Source: Monomorium pharaonis (lineage: Eukaryota > Arthropoda > Insecta > Hymenoptera > Formicidae). From it: 64,000 bases of DNA. The notes under the pieces are model-generated. The model worked only from the letters and a program-made list of their open reading frames with translations. It had not been told where the DNA came from and made no database searches. The stretch spans positions 28,071,546 through 28,135,545 of the forward strand of contig NC_050469.1 in NCBI RefSeq assembly GCF_013373865.1, written 5' to 3'. The position numbers and the translations under genes were made by a program. Of this stretch, positions 27,801 through 38,300 are shown one piece after another. Within the stretch, counting starts at the first letter, position 1. The number at the start of each line of letters is the position of its first letter.

Positions 27801-28894
27801 TGATGTAGCAAAAGCTTTAAAAATCTTCCTTCTTCGATTGTTTGTGAAACTGTCATAATCAATGTATTATGTTCAGATCCAGATGTTCCAGCAGAGCGAA
27901 AGATCTCACGAGACTCTTCGAGACCAAGTCCACGTCATCGACCGTTTTTGTCGCCAAGGAGGAACTCGGAAGTCCGCGATGTGAGTCGAAAACGAGAATC
28001 CTCGCGCAAAGTTTCGAAGCTAGAAGCGGAAACACGTCACCAAGCGGTTCTAATTGTTCAAAGAACAAGGTCGGCCGTTACCATCATCATCATCATCATC
28101 ATCATCACCATCACCATCAAAATTGGGATTCCGGCAGTGTGAGTTCCGGGGTGTCCAGCGATTATCCCGACACTGATCCTGGGAGTGGCGCCCATTGTAC
28201 GTCATCCGATGACGAGGACGTAAATTGCAATGATGACGATGCAGGCGCGAGTGGTCCGGGGCATTATGTGTCCCAAGACGTGTTGAGGAAGATCCGTGAA
28301 TGCGGTACCTCCGTAACTTATTACGGTGGGAAAGTGGTCAACATGCATAACGGGCCATTGGTATCGCCGTTGATCGGCAATGGGTTCAAACTAATCGATA
28401 AATCAAACGATTACGTGAAGTTCAAGTTGGTGAAGAGCAACTCTTGCGATAGCAGACTGGAGTTGACCGGCAGACTCATCGAAGGACAACCGTCGCGTCG
28501 CAATCGCGACAAATGTGGCGATCTCAGACAATGTACAATCGCGGAGACACCCAGTATCGAGATTACGACGATCGACAACAGGCAAAAGGATGAGGCACAG
28601 AGGAACGAAGGTAACGAGGAAATCACACAGGTGCAACGGGAGCCGCCAGTGGTAATTGGTCTAGAACCAAAGAAGGAAGATTCCAAGGAATCAAGGAAAA
28701 CCTTCAAAGCTGACTTTAAGCTGGGCGATCTAGACGACTTGAAATCCAATTATCCGAACAGATTCATGCCAAGTGCATTGACGAGATGGGAGGTGAACTC
28801 GAGCTGGAAGATCGGTGATGATTTCGGCAAAATGGAATTTGAGGAATTCGAGGTGCTCGAGGATAGTCTCAATGGGACTAACGGGCAAAACTAA
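5627..28894 (+). CDS. Large disordered protein of unknown function (six coding exons, 1144 aa)
   Basis: I do not recognise the family. Six exons join in phase with AG/GT borders: 5627-5706, 22666-22884, 24015-24321, 25122-25940, 26458-27449 and 27877-28894 (stop 28892-28894); the summed CDS of 3435 nt is divisible by three. The start ATG at 5627 has accATGg context. The protein begins MGGVQSG, which fits an N-myristoylation site (Gly2, Ser6). Most of the chain is charged and Ser/Arg/Glu-rich, as in disordered scaffolds, with no membrane segment. Better-ordered blocks lie at about 611-672 (aromatic and hydrophobic, including YDGLMQYLREYSFQELL), 724-757 (PDPDTVRNVRRMFE) and 935-990 (DVLRKIRECGTSVTYYGG). 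There is a basic KRKRKE patch at 204-209, a run of 12 His at 875-886 and an acidic Ser/Asp stretch at 914-927. A membrane-anchored adaptor role is inference. Exon joins are strong except the donor of exon 4. Confidence 0.82.
6968..7088. mobile_element. MITE-like inverted-repeat element
   Basis: The left arm 6968-7007 (starts gtccattta, ends tttaatctcagttt) and the right arm 7049-7088 (starts aaccgagattaaag, ends ggaaatggac) are imperfect reverse complements over about 40 bases, separated by about 41 bases. There is no coding capacity. A related solo arm lies at 3997-4036, so this is a small dispersed family. The superfamily is unknown. Confidence 0.6.
7529..7557. repeat. (TC)n microsatellite
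   Basis: About 14 uninterrupted TC dinucleotides, followed by a TC-rich tail. It lies roughly 190 bases upstream of the candidate alternative first exon, so it could be part of its promoter or leader. Confidence 0.95.
7749..7819 (+). CDS. Candidate alternative first coding exon of the unknown gene
   Basis: An ATG at 7749 opens 23 codons (MYVVKIVYCQVTMEF and on) ending in two bases of a codon before GTAGAT at 7820. The phase (2) and the split AG match the acceptor of exon 2 at 22666, giving Arg, exactly as the CG of exon 1 does. The surrounding sequence (about 7440-7820) is richer in CG than its neighbours. This N-terminus would lack the Gly2/Ser6 myristoylation motif. The inference rests on phase and context only; phase would match by chance about one time in three. 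Confidence 0.3.
9146..9241. repeat. Compound (TA)n(GA)n microsatellite
   Basis: About 20 TA dinucleotides pass directly into about 27 GA dinucleotides with one CA interruption near 9224. Confidence 0.97.
9381..9417. repeat. Short direct duplication
   Basis: The 17-base string tgtcggttcatgaaatt at 9381 recurs at 9401, a 20-bp period. Confidence 0.8.
9786..9835. repeat. (TA)n microsatellite
   Basis: About 25 uninterrupted TA dinucleotides. Confidence 0.97.
12807..13190. mobile_element. MITE with long inverted repeats
   Basis: The left arm (about 12807-12960) and right arm (about 13000-13190) are reverse complements over most of their length. Matching segments include ctgtcctgttttatcg / cgataaaacaggacag, tccttctccacaatcaaagt / actttgattgtggagaagga, and the central acaaaaaac / gttttttgt. 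Little is left unpaired in the middle, so the element can fold into one long hairpin. The outer ends read ctttgagggg and cccttaag. The right border contains TTAA, which would suit a piggyBac-type target, but the left border has no intact TTAA, so the family is undecided. There is no coding capacity. Confidence 0.8.
13071..13142. repeat. 36-bp tandem duplication inside the right arm of the MITE
   Basis: The unit starting attctgtaaatacaattaaa and ending gaattgaa is present twice, at 13071-13106 and 13107-13142, with no mismatch. The left arm has only one counterpart, so the duplication arose after insertion or marks a sub-lineage. Confidence 0.9.
17200..17456 (+). other. Candidate non-coding leader exon in intron 1
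   Basis: A GC-rich island in AT-rich surroundings that ends in ttatcg followed by a consensus donor GTAAGC at 17457. An ATG near 17262 opens only a short frame that stops before the donor, so if transcribed this would be an untranslated first exon, splicing most simply to exon 2 at 22666. The left border is a guess. Evidence is base composition plus the donor. Confidence 0.3.
18261..18463. mobile_element. Inverted-repeat element with about 54-bp arms
   Basis: The left arm 18261-18315 (contains cagttgagcaacagaaagaa) and the right arm 18409-18463 (contains ttctttctgttgttcaactg) are reverse complements with only a few mismatches. They are separated by about 93 bases of unrelated AT-rich sequence. 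The high arm identity suggests a recent MITE-type insertion or an inverted duplication. Confidence 0.7.
22666..22884 (+). CDS. Exon 2 of the unknown protein
   Basis: Acceptor TTTAATTACAG; one base completes Arg27, then residues 28-99, ending with two bases of Arg100 before GTGAGC. The content is hydrophilic, with many Arg, Ser and Asp; the stretch LLKRTRSLAVISEDDSRQD looks like a kinase-substrate region (R-x-x-S). Confidence 0.8.
22885..24014 (+). other. Intron 2 of the unknown gene
   Basis: GTGAGC donor to TTTTGTTCCAG acceptor. No coding or repeat feature seen. Confidence 0.75.
24015..24321 (+). CDS. Exon 3 of the unknown protein
   Basis: One base completes Arg100, then residues 101-202, ending exactly on a codon (Gln202) before GTAAAA. 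It includes a Pro/Asp/Arg-rich segment (LPDPLPYNRQNRTDPDRL) and an acidic WPDPPRRYRSVQNLD stretch. The correct frame runs from 24016, longer than any ATG-initiated frame here. Confidence 0.8.
24322..25121 (+). other. Intron 3 of the unknown gene
   Basis: GTAAAA donor to TTTCCCATTCAG acceptor, AT-rich, no feature seen. Confidence 0.75.
25122..25940 (+). CDS. Exon 4 of the unknown protein
   Basis: Begins in phase 0 with VKRKRKEHRS, a possible nuclear-localisation-like basic patch, and encodes residues 203-475 if the donor is at 25941 (GTTGGT after AAG). Two better-looking donors, GTAATT at 25887 and GTAAAT at 25908, are also in phase 0, so the 3' end of this exon could be 18 or 11 codons shorter. 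A Ser6 run sits near 25580-25600. The frame stays open to 25988. Confidence 0.75.
25941..26457 (+). other. Intron 4 of the unknown gene
   Basis: Ends at the acceptor AATTTTGCAG. It contains a short (CT)n run at about 26386-26402. No separate gene seen; the open frame from 26317 is simply the upstream extension of exon 5. Confidence 0.7.
26458..27449 (+). CDS. Exon 5 of the unknown protein, carrying the central ordered blocks
   Basis: Encodes residues 476-805 plus two bases of Arg806. After an acidic and serine-rich lead-in, residues 611-672 form a compact aromatic and hydrophobic block (DHVRYKIVKSHMF, then STARGDVTYDGLMQYL). Residues 724-757 form a second block ending PDPDTVRNVRRMFE, predicted helical. 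These are the regions most likely to be conserved between species. Donor GTAGCG at 27450. Confidence 0.82.
27450..27876 (+). other. Intron 5 of the unknown gene
   Basis: GTAGCG donor to TTATGTTCAG acceptor, AT-rich, nothing else seen. Confidence 0.75.
27877..28894 (+). CDS. Exon 6 (terminal) of the unknown protein
   Basis: One base completes Arg806, then residues 807-1144 and a TAA stop. The order is an Arg/Ser-rich start, the His12 run (875-886), a Gly/Ser/Asp-rich acidic linker, an ordered block (about 935-990), an acidic and basic mixed region, and a C-terminal segment with aromatic residues (RWEVNSSWKIGDDF, about 1109-1122). Confidence 0.83.
28082..28117 (+). repeat. (CAT)n trinucleotide run encoding His12
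   Basis: Twelve His codons in a row (mainly CAT, with two CAC interruptions) within exon 6 of the unknown protein. Coding trinucleotide runs of this type usually vary in length between individuals and species. Confidence 0.95.
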
Positions 28895-30916
28895 TACACG
28901 CAAGCATCCTAAATGGGAAATCTTTTGTATGATATATAATTCTTTAATGCGATTGAGACGGACGAGAATAGAAGATAACGTTATTATTTTTAATGACGTT
29001 ACGTGAAGATAAAATTTCTTGATGCTACTGAAAATAATCTTTCTTTTTTTTTTTTTGTGAAAAAGAAAACGGTATTCAGTTTACGGAAAGATAACTTTCA
29101 ATCGAATAAACATTGCTGAAAATAGAATAAGAATTTTTTAAAGATATGTTTCCGCCAACAAATAACGAAAATGTCGCAAGAGAATATGTTGATAGTCAAA
29201 ATAATTTATTGGGTACGTAAGTGCTATCAATCAATTAGTTTATTATTCCAAGTGGATAAGTCCACACGAGTCATATTAGAGCAGGTAATAAATTTTAATA
29301 TGTATTACAACATAATACATTAAAGATTCAATGTATTATTGCATACAATAGTATTGCACAAAGCACGAATGATCGATGTAATTTGAATGTACTAAATGTA
29401 TAATAAATAATAATATGTGACAATCTCTCATTTATTCATATTTACTACTCCTCTTTTTTAAGAAAATTAAAAAAAAATATAATAATTATTAAGTGCCATT
29501 TTAGTAGACATCGTTGAAATTAAATCCCAATATTTTACTTTTCGTAAAATGACATAACTTTGTAAAAAAGAATTTGGAATTATGTCAAACATTTTATCTG
29601 CAATCTATACTCAAACGGTTACGTTGTGCCAAGAACAGAAATCGAGTTACGAACACTAATTTAAATGTCATATGTTTCGCAACGCAAAAATTAAATGATA
29701 TATTGAAGGCCCAGATGACGCGATGTTATTCTCGACATATATTTTTGGAACAGAAGTTGATGTTATCGATTCTTCCAAAGACTTAACTACCGTAGACTTC
29801 AAAAGACGTCTTGGCAGGCTATCATGTAGTCTGGAATGCGGACTCATAGTGACTTGCATTAAATTATATTACCGCAATTGCAAGCATAAAATTAGCAACA
29901 TAGCAATAGACTAAAATATTTCGTTAATACTACGAACAAAAGGAAATATTGCTAACAATAACAAGAAGTTTCCAAAAATGCAGGCAAAGTATAACAATTT
30001 TGATCTGTATTGCAAACACCAATTTTTGTCATGTGCGTCAAATATCTTTTAGCGGTATAATTATTTAAGCGCAATAATGTCCCAGTTTGCTCGCTGAGTG
30101 CGACGAGCGGTGCAATTATCGATTTATTTTGGAGTGTACACGGCACAGTCGTAAATGCGAGGATCGTGAAAGCTTTCAGTGTGAATTCAGCGTCAAGCGT
30201 TACATCGGTTGCGGACCAAGCAGTGCTGTAAATGTACACTGCGAGCCTTATATAGTATAACGGAAACTGTGTAAGTCGATCTCCGCGTAGGCGCTCTTGT
30301 TGTACTCTTTGAGTAAAGAGTATTACGGAACTTCTCCGCGCGAAGGCGAGCTCGCTTTCTATTAGTGTCCTTTATTTGTTGGAAATGGAAAAACTCATGC
30401 CTTTGTTACTTCGTCGCGGTACTTTAATTGTTTCACGTGTTTCTTTCTCTTTCGTTTGAGAATGGGAGACGCAATGATTTAATACTTTAGTTACGTATGT
30501 AACACGCAATAGAAATTATTTGCATATATATCTGATATTTTTGTACAATTAATGCACCAGCGCGTTTGAAATTGTGCTAATGATGCCAAAAGCATGAATA
30601 TTTTTACATGCATGTCTTGTGCATTAAGATTGCATGATTAATACAAAAGTCTATTTATATAAAAAATTAAATAATTACAGTAAAGATATTGCACAATTAA
30701 ATTGACGTCAATTTCTTTTTAAAAAATTTTCAAAAGATACACCTTTCAAAAAGAGATTGCATTTATTGCATTTATATAAAAATCCTATAAGCTTTAGTGT
30801 TTCACGTTAAACATATCACGAGATAAAATTTAAAAAAAATTTACAATTGTTGTTATATGTAATATAACATGTTTGTTATGCATGGTTGGTTTGAATAGAC
30901 GAGGTAAGTAACTCAC
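28895..30916. other. 3' flank of the unknown gene and intergenic DNA
   Basis: Begins with the likely 3' UTR of the unknown gene. Beyond about 29.4 kb, two minus-strand open frames (29668-29859 and 29952-30239) look slightly protein-like. Only the first begins with ATG (the second starts with GTG), and neither has a recognisable family or well-placed splice sites. No repeat of note. Confidence 0.55.
29105..29110 (+). terminator. Poly(A) signal AATAAA, proximal
   Basis: A canonical hexamer about 210 bases after the stop codon of the unknown gene. A second AATAAA lies at 29402-29407; either or both could be used. Confidence 0.45.
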
Positions 30917-31101
30917 CGATGCTCTCGGGCTCCACCTTTTCTGCCGACGTCACCCTTGCAGTTTTCTTCGTCTCTTTTTCCGTGGCTTTAGGCTCTTTCA
31001 ATTGCTTCATCAGAAGCGGATTTAACTTTGGCGAGTAAGAACTGGCCGATAGAGAGACGCTCCTCTGGGAGATGTGCCACCATCGCCTGCACCACGTTTC
31101 C
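30917..31101 (-). CDS. Orphan internal exon of an unidentified minus-strand gene
   Basis: Read on the minus strand, a polypyrimidine-preceded acceptor (ttgctgtttcag) is followed by 185 open bases and a strong donor GTGAGT. The peptide reads ETWCRRWWHISQRSVSLSAS, then a Pro/Leu-containing segment (SPKLNPLLMKQLKEP) and a Lys/Glu/Thr-rich tail ending EKVEPESIG. Amino-acid composition and both splice sites argue for a real exon. I do not recognise the protein. A mitochondrial-presequence-like Arg/Trp/Ser character is noted but is not evidence of location. Partner exons were not found; the 5' part may start at one of the GC-richer islands upstream (about 35.5-36.1 kb or 49.8-51.0 kb). Confidence 0.5.
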
Positions 31102-31236
31102 TGAAACAGCAATTTCAGTTGTTATATTTATACAATATATTTCCATCTCTGTAAACATGTATACGAGCCCGGAAATGTGATTTACACATTATCAGAATTC
31201 AACAAAGTCGTTATAAACGTATACAGAATGAAGATT

Positions 31237-31283
31237 TTCAATTAAGCGTGCTATCACCGTCGGTGATAGCACGCTTAATTGAA
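31237..31283. repeat. Near-perfect 47-bp palindrome
   Basis: Two 23-base arms (31237-31259 and 31261-31283) are exact reverse complements around a single T at 31260. The core of the arm is aagcgtgctatcaccg. With only one unpaired base it would extrude a cruciform rather than a looped RNA hairpin. Confidence 0.92.
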
Positions 31284-34200
31284 GTTCACCATCAGTTCAT
31301 GGTCTCTTCATGGCTCACCTATAGTTTATCGATTATCCGATAACCTATAATAATAATAATTTACAGACAAATACAAAGCGCTTAATTAACAAGATCCGTA
31401 GTTTACTTTAATCCGCTTAAAATGTTGACTGCCTTCGTAAAATGAATGCATGTATGCAGACCAGCGATATGTCACTAACGATATATTACACTTATTACAG
31501 AATTTAACAAACTACATTATTGCGTGAAGTAAAACATAAATATATAGAAAACGTGATTAATTTTGTAATTTTCGTTAGCGTATTTTTTCGCGAAAAATAA
31601 AAAACTATGTTTGACTTATTTTGTTTGATTACATATTATTTTGTTTTTCATGGGTACTTGAAAACGTGTTAGCCAAGAAATCTCTGCGTGAAAAGCATGC
31701 ATAATATTCACTTCAGAGCATGGAAACGCAATATTGGATGATGAAAATCCTGTGCAAAATACAGCACAGTTGATGCAACCGGAGTTTAACGTAAAAATGT
31801 AATCACGATACCGCAGAGATTACATTTTCACACCATATTGCATCGCAACGCAATACAGGAATAATAATTCGCATAACACAAATATTCTTTCTATTGCCTA
31901 AATAAACAATTTTTAATTTCATATGATAATAAACACCGTACATTGCATGCCAAATATCTAATATTTCCGTTAGCGGATTAAACAAAATCTGATGAAACAG
32001 TAAATCTGAATTTTCCGGGGAGTGTATCCCTATTTCAATAGTGCTACATCGATTCTCCAAGGAGAATCGTTATTTTTAGATAAGACGGATGTAGGGAGGG
32101 CCAACTGAGAAAGACACAGAGAGAATAGGGAAGATAGAGAAAGATAATATATAAAAATACTTCAAAATGCAAATCAAAGCGTTTCTTTTATAAACTTTAT
32201 TGTAGAGGAAAAAAAACTGCTTCAGGAGTTCATCATTAATTCTATAAAGTTATATTACACAGAGAAAAGACAATAATATCTATTTTTAATATAAAATAAT
32301 AAGAGTTTTAAATTAAAATATAATAAAACTTGAAAAGACTTATATTATTACAATAAATCAGTAGAAATAAAAAATTCCCTCAATTACAATATAGTTAGAT
32401 TACATTTTATATTCATAATTATTAATTATATTAATTATAATCCCTGCCATCATTCAAATGCTAATTTTTTATTGATTATTCTTTACAAAAAGATCAAGTT
32501 TTTAAAAACTAACTCTTCAATCAATCGTAACTTAAAGAAAACTCAGAAACCAAGTGAGAAACTATCATTTTTTTCAGTGTTTTTTTAAGCATTTTCTGTT
32601 CTATGATCGCTACTAATTTCTTCAATAACGAACCGTTGTATCGTAATGTCGAGTGTGTGCACATATAAATAAAATTATATAGCTGGACATATAAGCAATT
32701 TCCTTTGGACACGGTTCCTCAAACAATATCGCTATTGCTTCGCACAGATCGTGAGCGAACTGCAAATGTATAGTCTACGTGCGTCGACTTAATAATGCAC
32801 GTATTAAGTTTCTTCTTAAAAATGACCAAGGAAACATTTGAGGAATAAATGCGAGAGTTTGGAAAATCGTGTCCATCAATATTCCTGCGAAAACATTCCC
32901 GCAATCCTTTCCCGCTGTCCGTTTCTTATTGTCTCTGTTCTGGTGCCCTAGTTTCTTCCTGTATCCTCCTCTTGCTTCCGATGCGTTACCGCGGCATGGC
33001 CCCAGCGAAGCGTCACCATCGATTCCACTGCGGCATCCGCGGCAATCACATTTGCACCTCACAGCAAGAAAACTGACTTTGAACTTTCTAGCAAGCTGCG
33101 TGCGATTACCTGTGAAATGCGCCGCCTAGCGCGTCGTTCTATATCGACGATATTTATCACTGCAACGTCCACTGTGTATCTCAATTGCAGACATTACTTA
33201 TGTATGTACAATCGAATAATATAAATTTATAAACAGAACGTTTTTAAATAGAATACACGTAGAATGTCTATAGTGCGAATTAAATATTCGATCGATACAC
33301 TGTTGGCGTAAATGACTTCGAGAGACATAGATTATCTGACAAGCGAAAGTATCTTTTCTTGGTTATAGTTTTCTTAAAAAGTAAAAGAGAAAAAAAAGAG
33401 AGAATGTTACTGTGTGACAATAAGCTTCAGAGCAATTGCTCTATAAGAAAAACAGAACTACAGATAAAAAACTGCCCGATTGTTTACTATGAAATCTGTA
33501 ATCTCTTAAGGTATCAAGTTTCTTGATCTACGGAGACATTTAATCCGCCTTTTCAAAACAAATAAGATCTAAATTTTTCAAGGAATAAACGCGCGTGTTT
33601 ACCTTCCATGAGTTTTAGAAGACCGTATGTAGTGATATATCCAATTTCTAAAAATTAACGTGGGTGTGTCTATAATCTCCGTGAAATGTGATGAGTTGAT
33701 ACAGCTGAAATACGTGTTGTTAATTCAAGTGGTGCTTCTAATTATAGTGTCTGTGGTTTATGAGCACACGACATGCGCGTACATATACATATGTCTGTAA
33801 CTATTTTATTCCTACAGTCATCAGTCACCTAGAGTCATCAGTCAGAATAGAAAGTTGATATCCCAAAAATTTTCATAAAAATATAATATAAAATATTATA
33901 CTATAAAATAAGCTACTATCAAGAGTTTAATAGTTTTAAAAAAGCATACTTTTTTAATATTAACACTGCATTATATATGTTTTTTTAATATAAGAGAAAC
34001 ATATTTGTAACATCATTATTAAACTTGACAAGTAAAGTAATTTAAAATATTATTTCTAGTTTCAATTTACGATTGTCGTTTATTAAGTCCGACAGCTATA
34101 TCGATACACAGTTTATGGAACTGAAAAATGTATTTATCTAATAACTGAAATATGGCACTATTTATTTCTTTATTATTTACATACTGATCTAATATCCAAT

Positions 34201-35289
34201 TCATTATCAGATTTTTTAATAATAAATTAGAATTTATTTTTTAAATATTTGCTTAAAACACACAAGTATATATAATATATAAATAAAGTAAAGATAAATT
34301 TAATAACATATAAAATAAAATTAAATGTAAAAAAATATAATAAATAATAAAAAATTTTTGAAACAAAATAAAATTTTATAACATAAAATAGTTATAAAGT
34401 AATGTTAAAAATGAAATAAACTGATAATTTTTAAAATTTTATAATAAGTTTAAAGAAATATTAATTATACATATTAACATATCGCAGATTTTTCTGCTTT
34501 TCCAATTTAAAGCTTCGTAAAATAAGGTACGCTTATTGATTCTTTTTTTTAGAGAAATTTCAGCGCTTGGCGATAACTCCTTAATTGGCTATCTGCAAAC
34601 CTGCAAACATGTGCGGTTATCGCGCGGTTTTCTTTACCACAGAACACTCAATTCGGAAAGATATATGTACATCCACGTCGGAAGTCATGTTGGAATTCAA
34701 GATCACTACGACTCATACATATTCACTGCCGCAATTTTCCTTATTTCATACATTGTTAATAGACAGAGATCAAAGATCTATTTATATAAGGTTATTCCTT
34801 TTGTAAACTTCCAAATTTTCATCGGAAAGCATATCGAATAATAAAATTATACTATGATGATAAAGCTGGAACGAAACTCGCGTCATTTCATAGTTTTTAA
34901 TTAATGCATTGAAACTACATAATTTCATCCTTTACTTAATTTTCCATCGATTCTCGTGTTACATGTCATTATAACTTTGTTTCAAACCGGGTCACCGTTT
35001 TTCACCAAGCGACGTTAAAGGATGTAAAACGTATATTTTTCAACTGCCCTAGGCAAAAGAAATGGCAGCGTAATGATGCAACTGTTGTAAAAAAAAAGAT
35101 ATACATATATTTGCAAAGATAATGCATTTTTCTTTGTGCGTGTGGCGCAAATTGCGTATTGTAGAAAAAAAAATAAAGAGATATAATAATAAAATAGAAA
35201 ATCTCAGGAAAATATTTTACTGCTGTAATAACCATAAAAATCGATTACAAAAAACGTCATCGCTTTCGTCTTCTTCAAGATACAACAAA

Positions 35290-35332
35290 CAACACACATA
35301 CGCACATACACATACACAGACACACACACATA
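35290..35332. repeat. Imperfect (CA)n repeat
   Basis: CA dinucleotides broken by TA and GA steps, ending in an uninterrupted (CA)5-6 block. Confidence 0.85.
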
Positions 35333-38300
35333 AGATAAAAAAAAATAATATAAAAAATAAACTCTTTACAGTATTAGATTTATAGAAATAATTCAATTGC
35401 AATGCGTTTAAATAAAACAAAAATCATTAATGAGCTGAAACAATATTTTGTAATTAAAGTGTCAATATCTTCCGCTTGAGTAAGTGAGGGTAAGCGTGAT
35501 ATGATTTCGTTATTTCCCTGCGCAAAGCCGATACGCCCTTTCGATCAACATTGTCCCCGACCACCATTACACAGGCTGAAAACATTTTCCGCGCCGTATG
35601 CCGAGCGGAGCCGGACGCTGGGCAGGATCGATGGTGGTAATGGTAACGCCAAGTGCACGACTTCAAACCGGAGCCCCTCCGTATTAATCCGTCCAACTTA
35701 ACGGCCTTTTCCGCTTGTCGATGCCTGCGAGAGCACACATCGTACCATCGTGCGCACGCGATGCCTATATCGCGCCGATTAAATTCTACCCCTCGATTTG
35801 CGCTACAAAGTGCGTGTTCGCGTCGGACAGAAAACGCATGATGATTCTATTACGCAACTCGCACCGCGAATTTCGGATTTCGCGAAACAAAGGACCCGCC
35901 CCGCCCTCGCTCTGTTCTGCCTCGCGGTATCAAGTGCGCGTGTCGACGATGAGACAGTTATGCTTTTTTTTTTATTTTTTTTCCCCCGCATGTATCGATG
36001 TTTCAACGCAATTTACTCCGGACAGCTATATAGACGAGACTTCCCTCGCGTGTGTAAATTTGGAGATGTTTTCCGATGAAAAAAAGAAACAAGGCAAAGC
36101 AAGGGGAAAAGCCTTTCCCTTGGGATGACAAGGTAGCTTTTGCCGTACGTTGCTTTCGAGTCTTAAGGGGATATCGACAAAACTGTTGTTAGGCTGAAAC
36201 TGACGTCGTTAGCCCGCCCTGACCGTTAAAAGTTTTATCGAGTAACATTAAATAGTATTACATAAAGTCGCTGCACGCAAGTTTATATCACGTTACAAAG
36301 TTATCGTAAATGCATATCGAAAGACTTGGAGTTCTTATATTTTCTCTCTGATCGTCAAATTTAACGTCCTTTTTATGAAGTGTTTAAATAGATGTTCAAT
36401 GCAATAAGAGCACAAACGCTGCATCAGTCCAGGTATATTTTGATCGCAACGATTTATTCCGACCATATTTCGTACCGCATATACGAAAACTGCAGCAAAT
36501 TCCAATAAAATTTATATTTCGTTAATTGACACTACAATACTACATCATAAAAGCCACTCCGTCAAATATCTCGTGAAAAGATATATGAGGCTGCGTAATT
36601 TTTTTTCAATTAGTGGCCGATCGTAGATGTCTAAAAGATATGTTGTGCGTATTAAAAAATGAATAATTAAAATTCGATAGGTAAAAATATTCATAAAAGT
36701 TCAGAATGAATAAGCAATTTTCTTTTTTTTTTTACAAACAAAAACGTTCTCTGGTTTGCGTGCTGCGGTCATCTGTCACGATGTTTTGAAAGAATTTAAT
36801 GCAGTGCATCGAATCGTGGCGACGAAATGCGCTGATTTCACGCCATTTCGCAATTTCACAGAGAAAAACTTCAAAGCTATGAGAAACGTAATCTAGCCCA
36901 GAGTAAAGGGTACCCGCGCGCAATACAACAAAATGCAAGAGAAAACGCGAACTTGATTTTCTAAAGTACAAAACTTTAATACACAAGATCTTTTAATGCT
37001 TGTAAAGTATCCTGCAGAATAATAAAATTGTTGAGAGACTTGGAATGCCTCCTTTTTTACAAGTAAATTTATTCGTATATAAGAACGCTTAAGAGCTTCA
37101 AAGAATTTGTAATTCGACATTATCATGATACAAGACACAATTAAAACGAAAATAATTTCACCGCGTATGAAACAAATGTGGATATTAACGCAGATAATAA
37201 TAATAATGAAGCATCAGTAATCGGAGGATTTGTTTTCACCGTGAGAGCTCTTAATCCGTTATACGCGAGGCTTGAATTTATGATCCTGTGGGTTTATTCA
37301 GAGAGCGTGCATGGTGAATAATGACCAATGCTTCGCTCAGGTGCAGTGACAGTTTATCTTTACATCCGTTTACCTGTTCCTTCTGTTTATCTTTCTTACG
37401 TATCTTCTACAAAAATGTGTTGTTTGATGGTAGAAATGTTTACACCGTTAAATTAAATTTTTTAAAAATAAAATCGGTCGCAAAAAAAAAAAATATTACA
37501 GAAAGTTTACAAATGCATGCGCGAAACTGTATGCACGTAACACAAATCTACATCATTTGAATATAGATTTATATACTAAATAAAAAAATATGGTTCGCAG
37601 CAATCAGCGACTATTCGATTCGGATATTTTATTCGCGATGTAAATCGATGTACAAATGTCTGTTGAAATCTCAGCATGTTATTGTTAGTATTTGCATATT
37701 CCAATTAAACTGCATACTGTAACATTATTACGACAAATAAGTGCTGTAATTTTTCTTTTCTCTCGTTCAAAACGTTTCAAGTTAATGGAAAATAAATTAC
37801 TCACTAATGCTATAATTTATTTAAATGTACGTATGAGTTTTTACAAAATATCAAATTTTCATTAAAACAGCTCTGTGTCACACAATTCAATTGTTACCCG
37901 CGTTCGCAGTTTCCTTTTGGTTGTAATATTGTAAAATAGACAATTTTGTGAGTGCCTGTCGAAGAAATTGGATCTCTGGTTGAAAAACGTGTATCCGATA
38001 TGCCAATGAGACTTACGTCAATGAGAATCGATAGAAACGCGAATTTCCAGTTTGTCAGTAATTGTCACTCGTGGTCGGCTACAAATTAGGTCACCCCAGA
38101 ACCCCATTGGTACTGTCGATTCTCAACGAATAATAGCTTTCAATATTGCAAAATTATCGGCTTCATACCATTGCAACTCTGTCGCTTTGTCTTCCATTTA
38201 TTATTAATCACAAGTGTATCGAGTTGTTTACCTTCTCAATGCAAAATGTTATTGAGCGAGATGCTCATCAAATAATGCAATGTTATTGGGTGATATGCTC

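Noticed and set aside
29668..29859. 63-codon minus-strand frame with protein-like composition
   Set aside because: Could be a terminal exon of the gene owning 30917-31101, but the acceptor is weak and the phase could not be tied to the orphan exon.
29952..30239. 95-codon minus-strand frame with TATA-like sequence just upstream
   Set aside because: Starts at GTG rather than ATG, no family match; the TATA-like string is too close to the frame start for a normal promoter.
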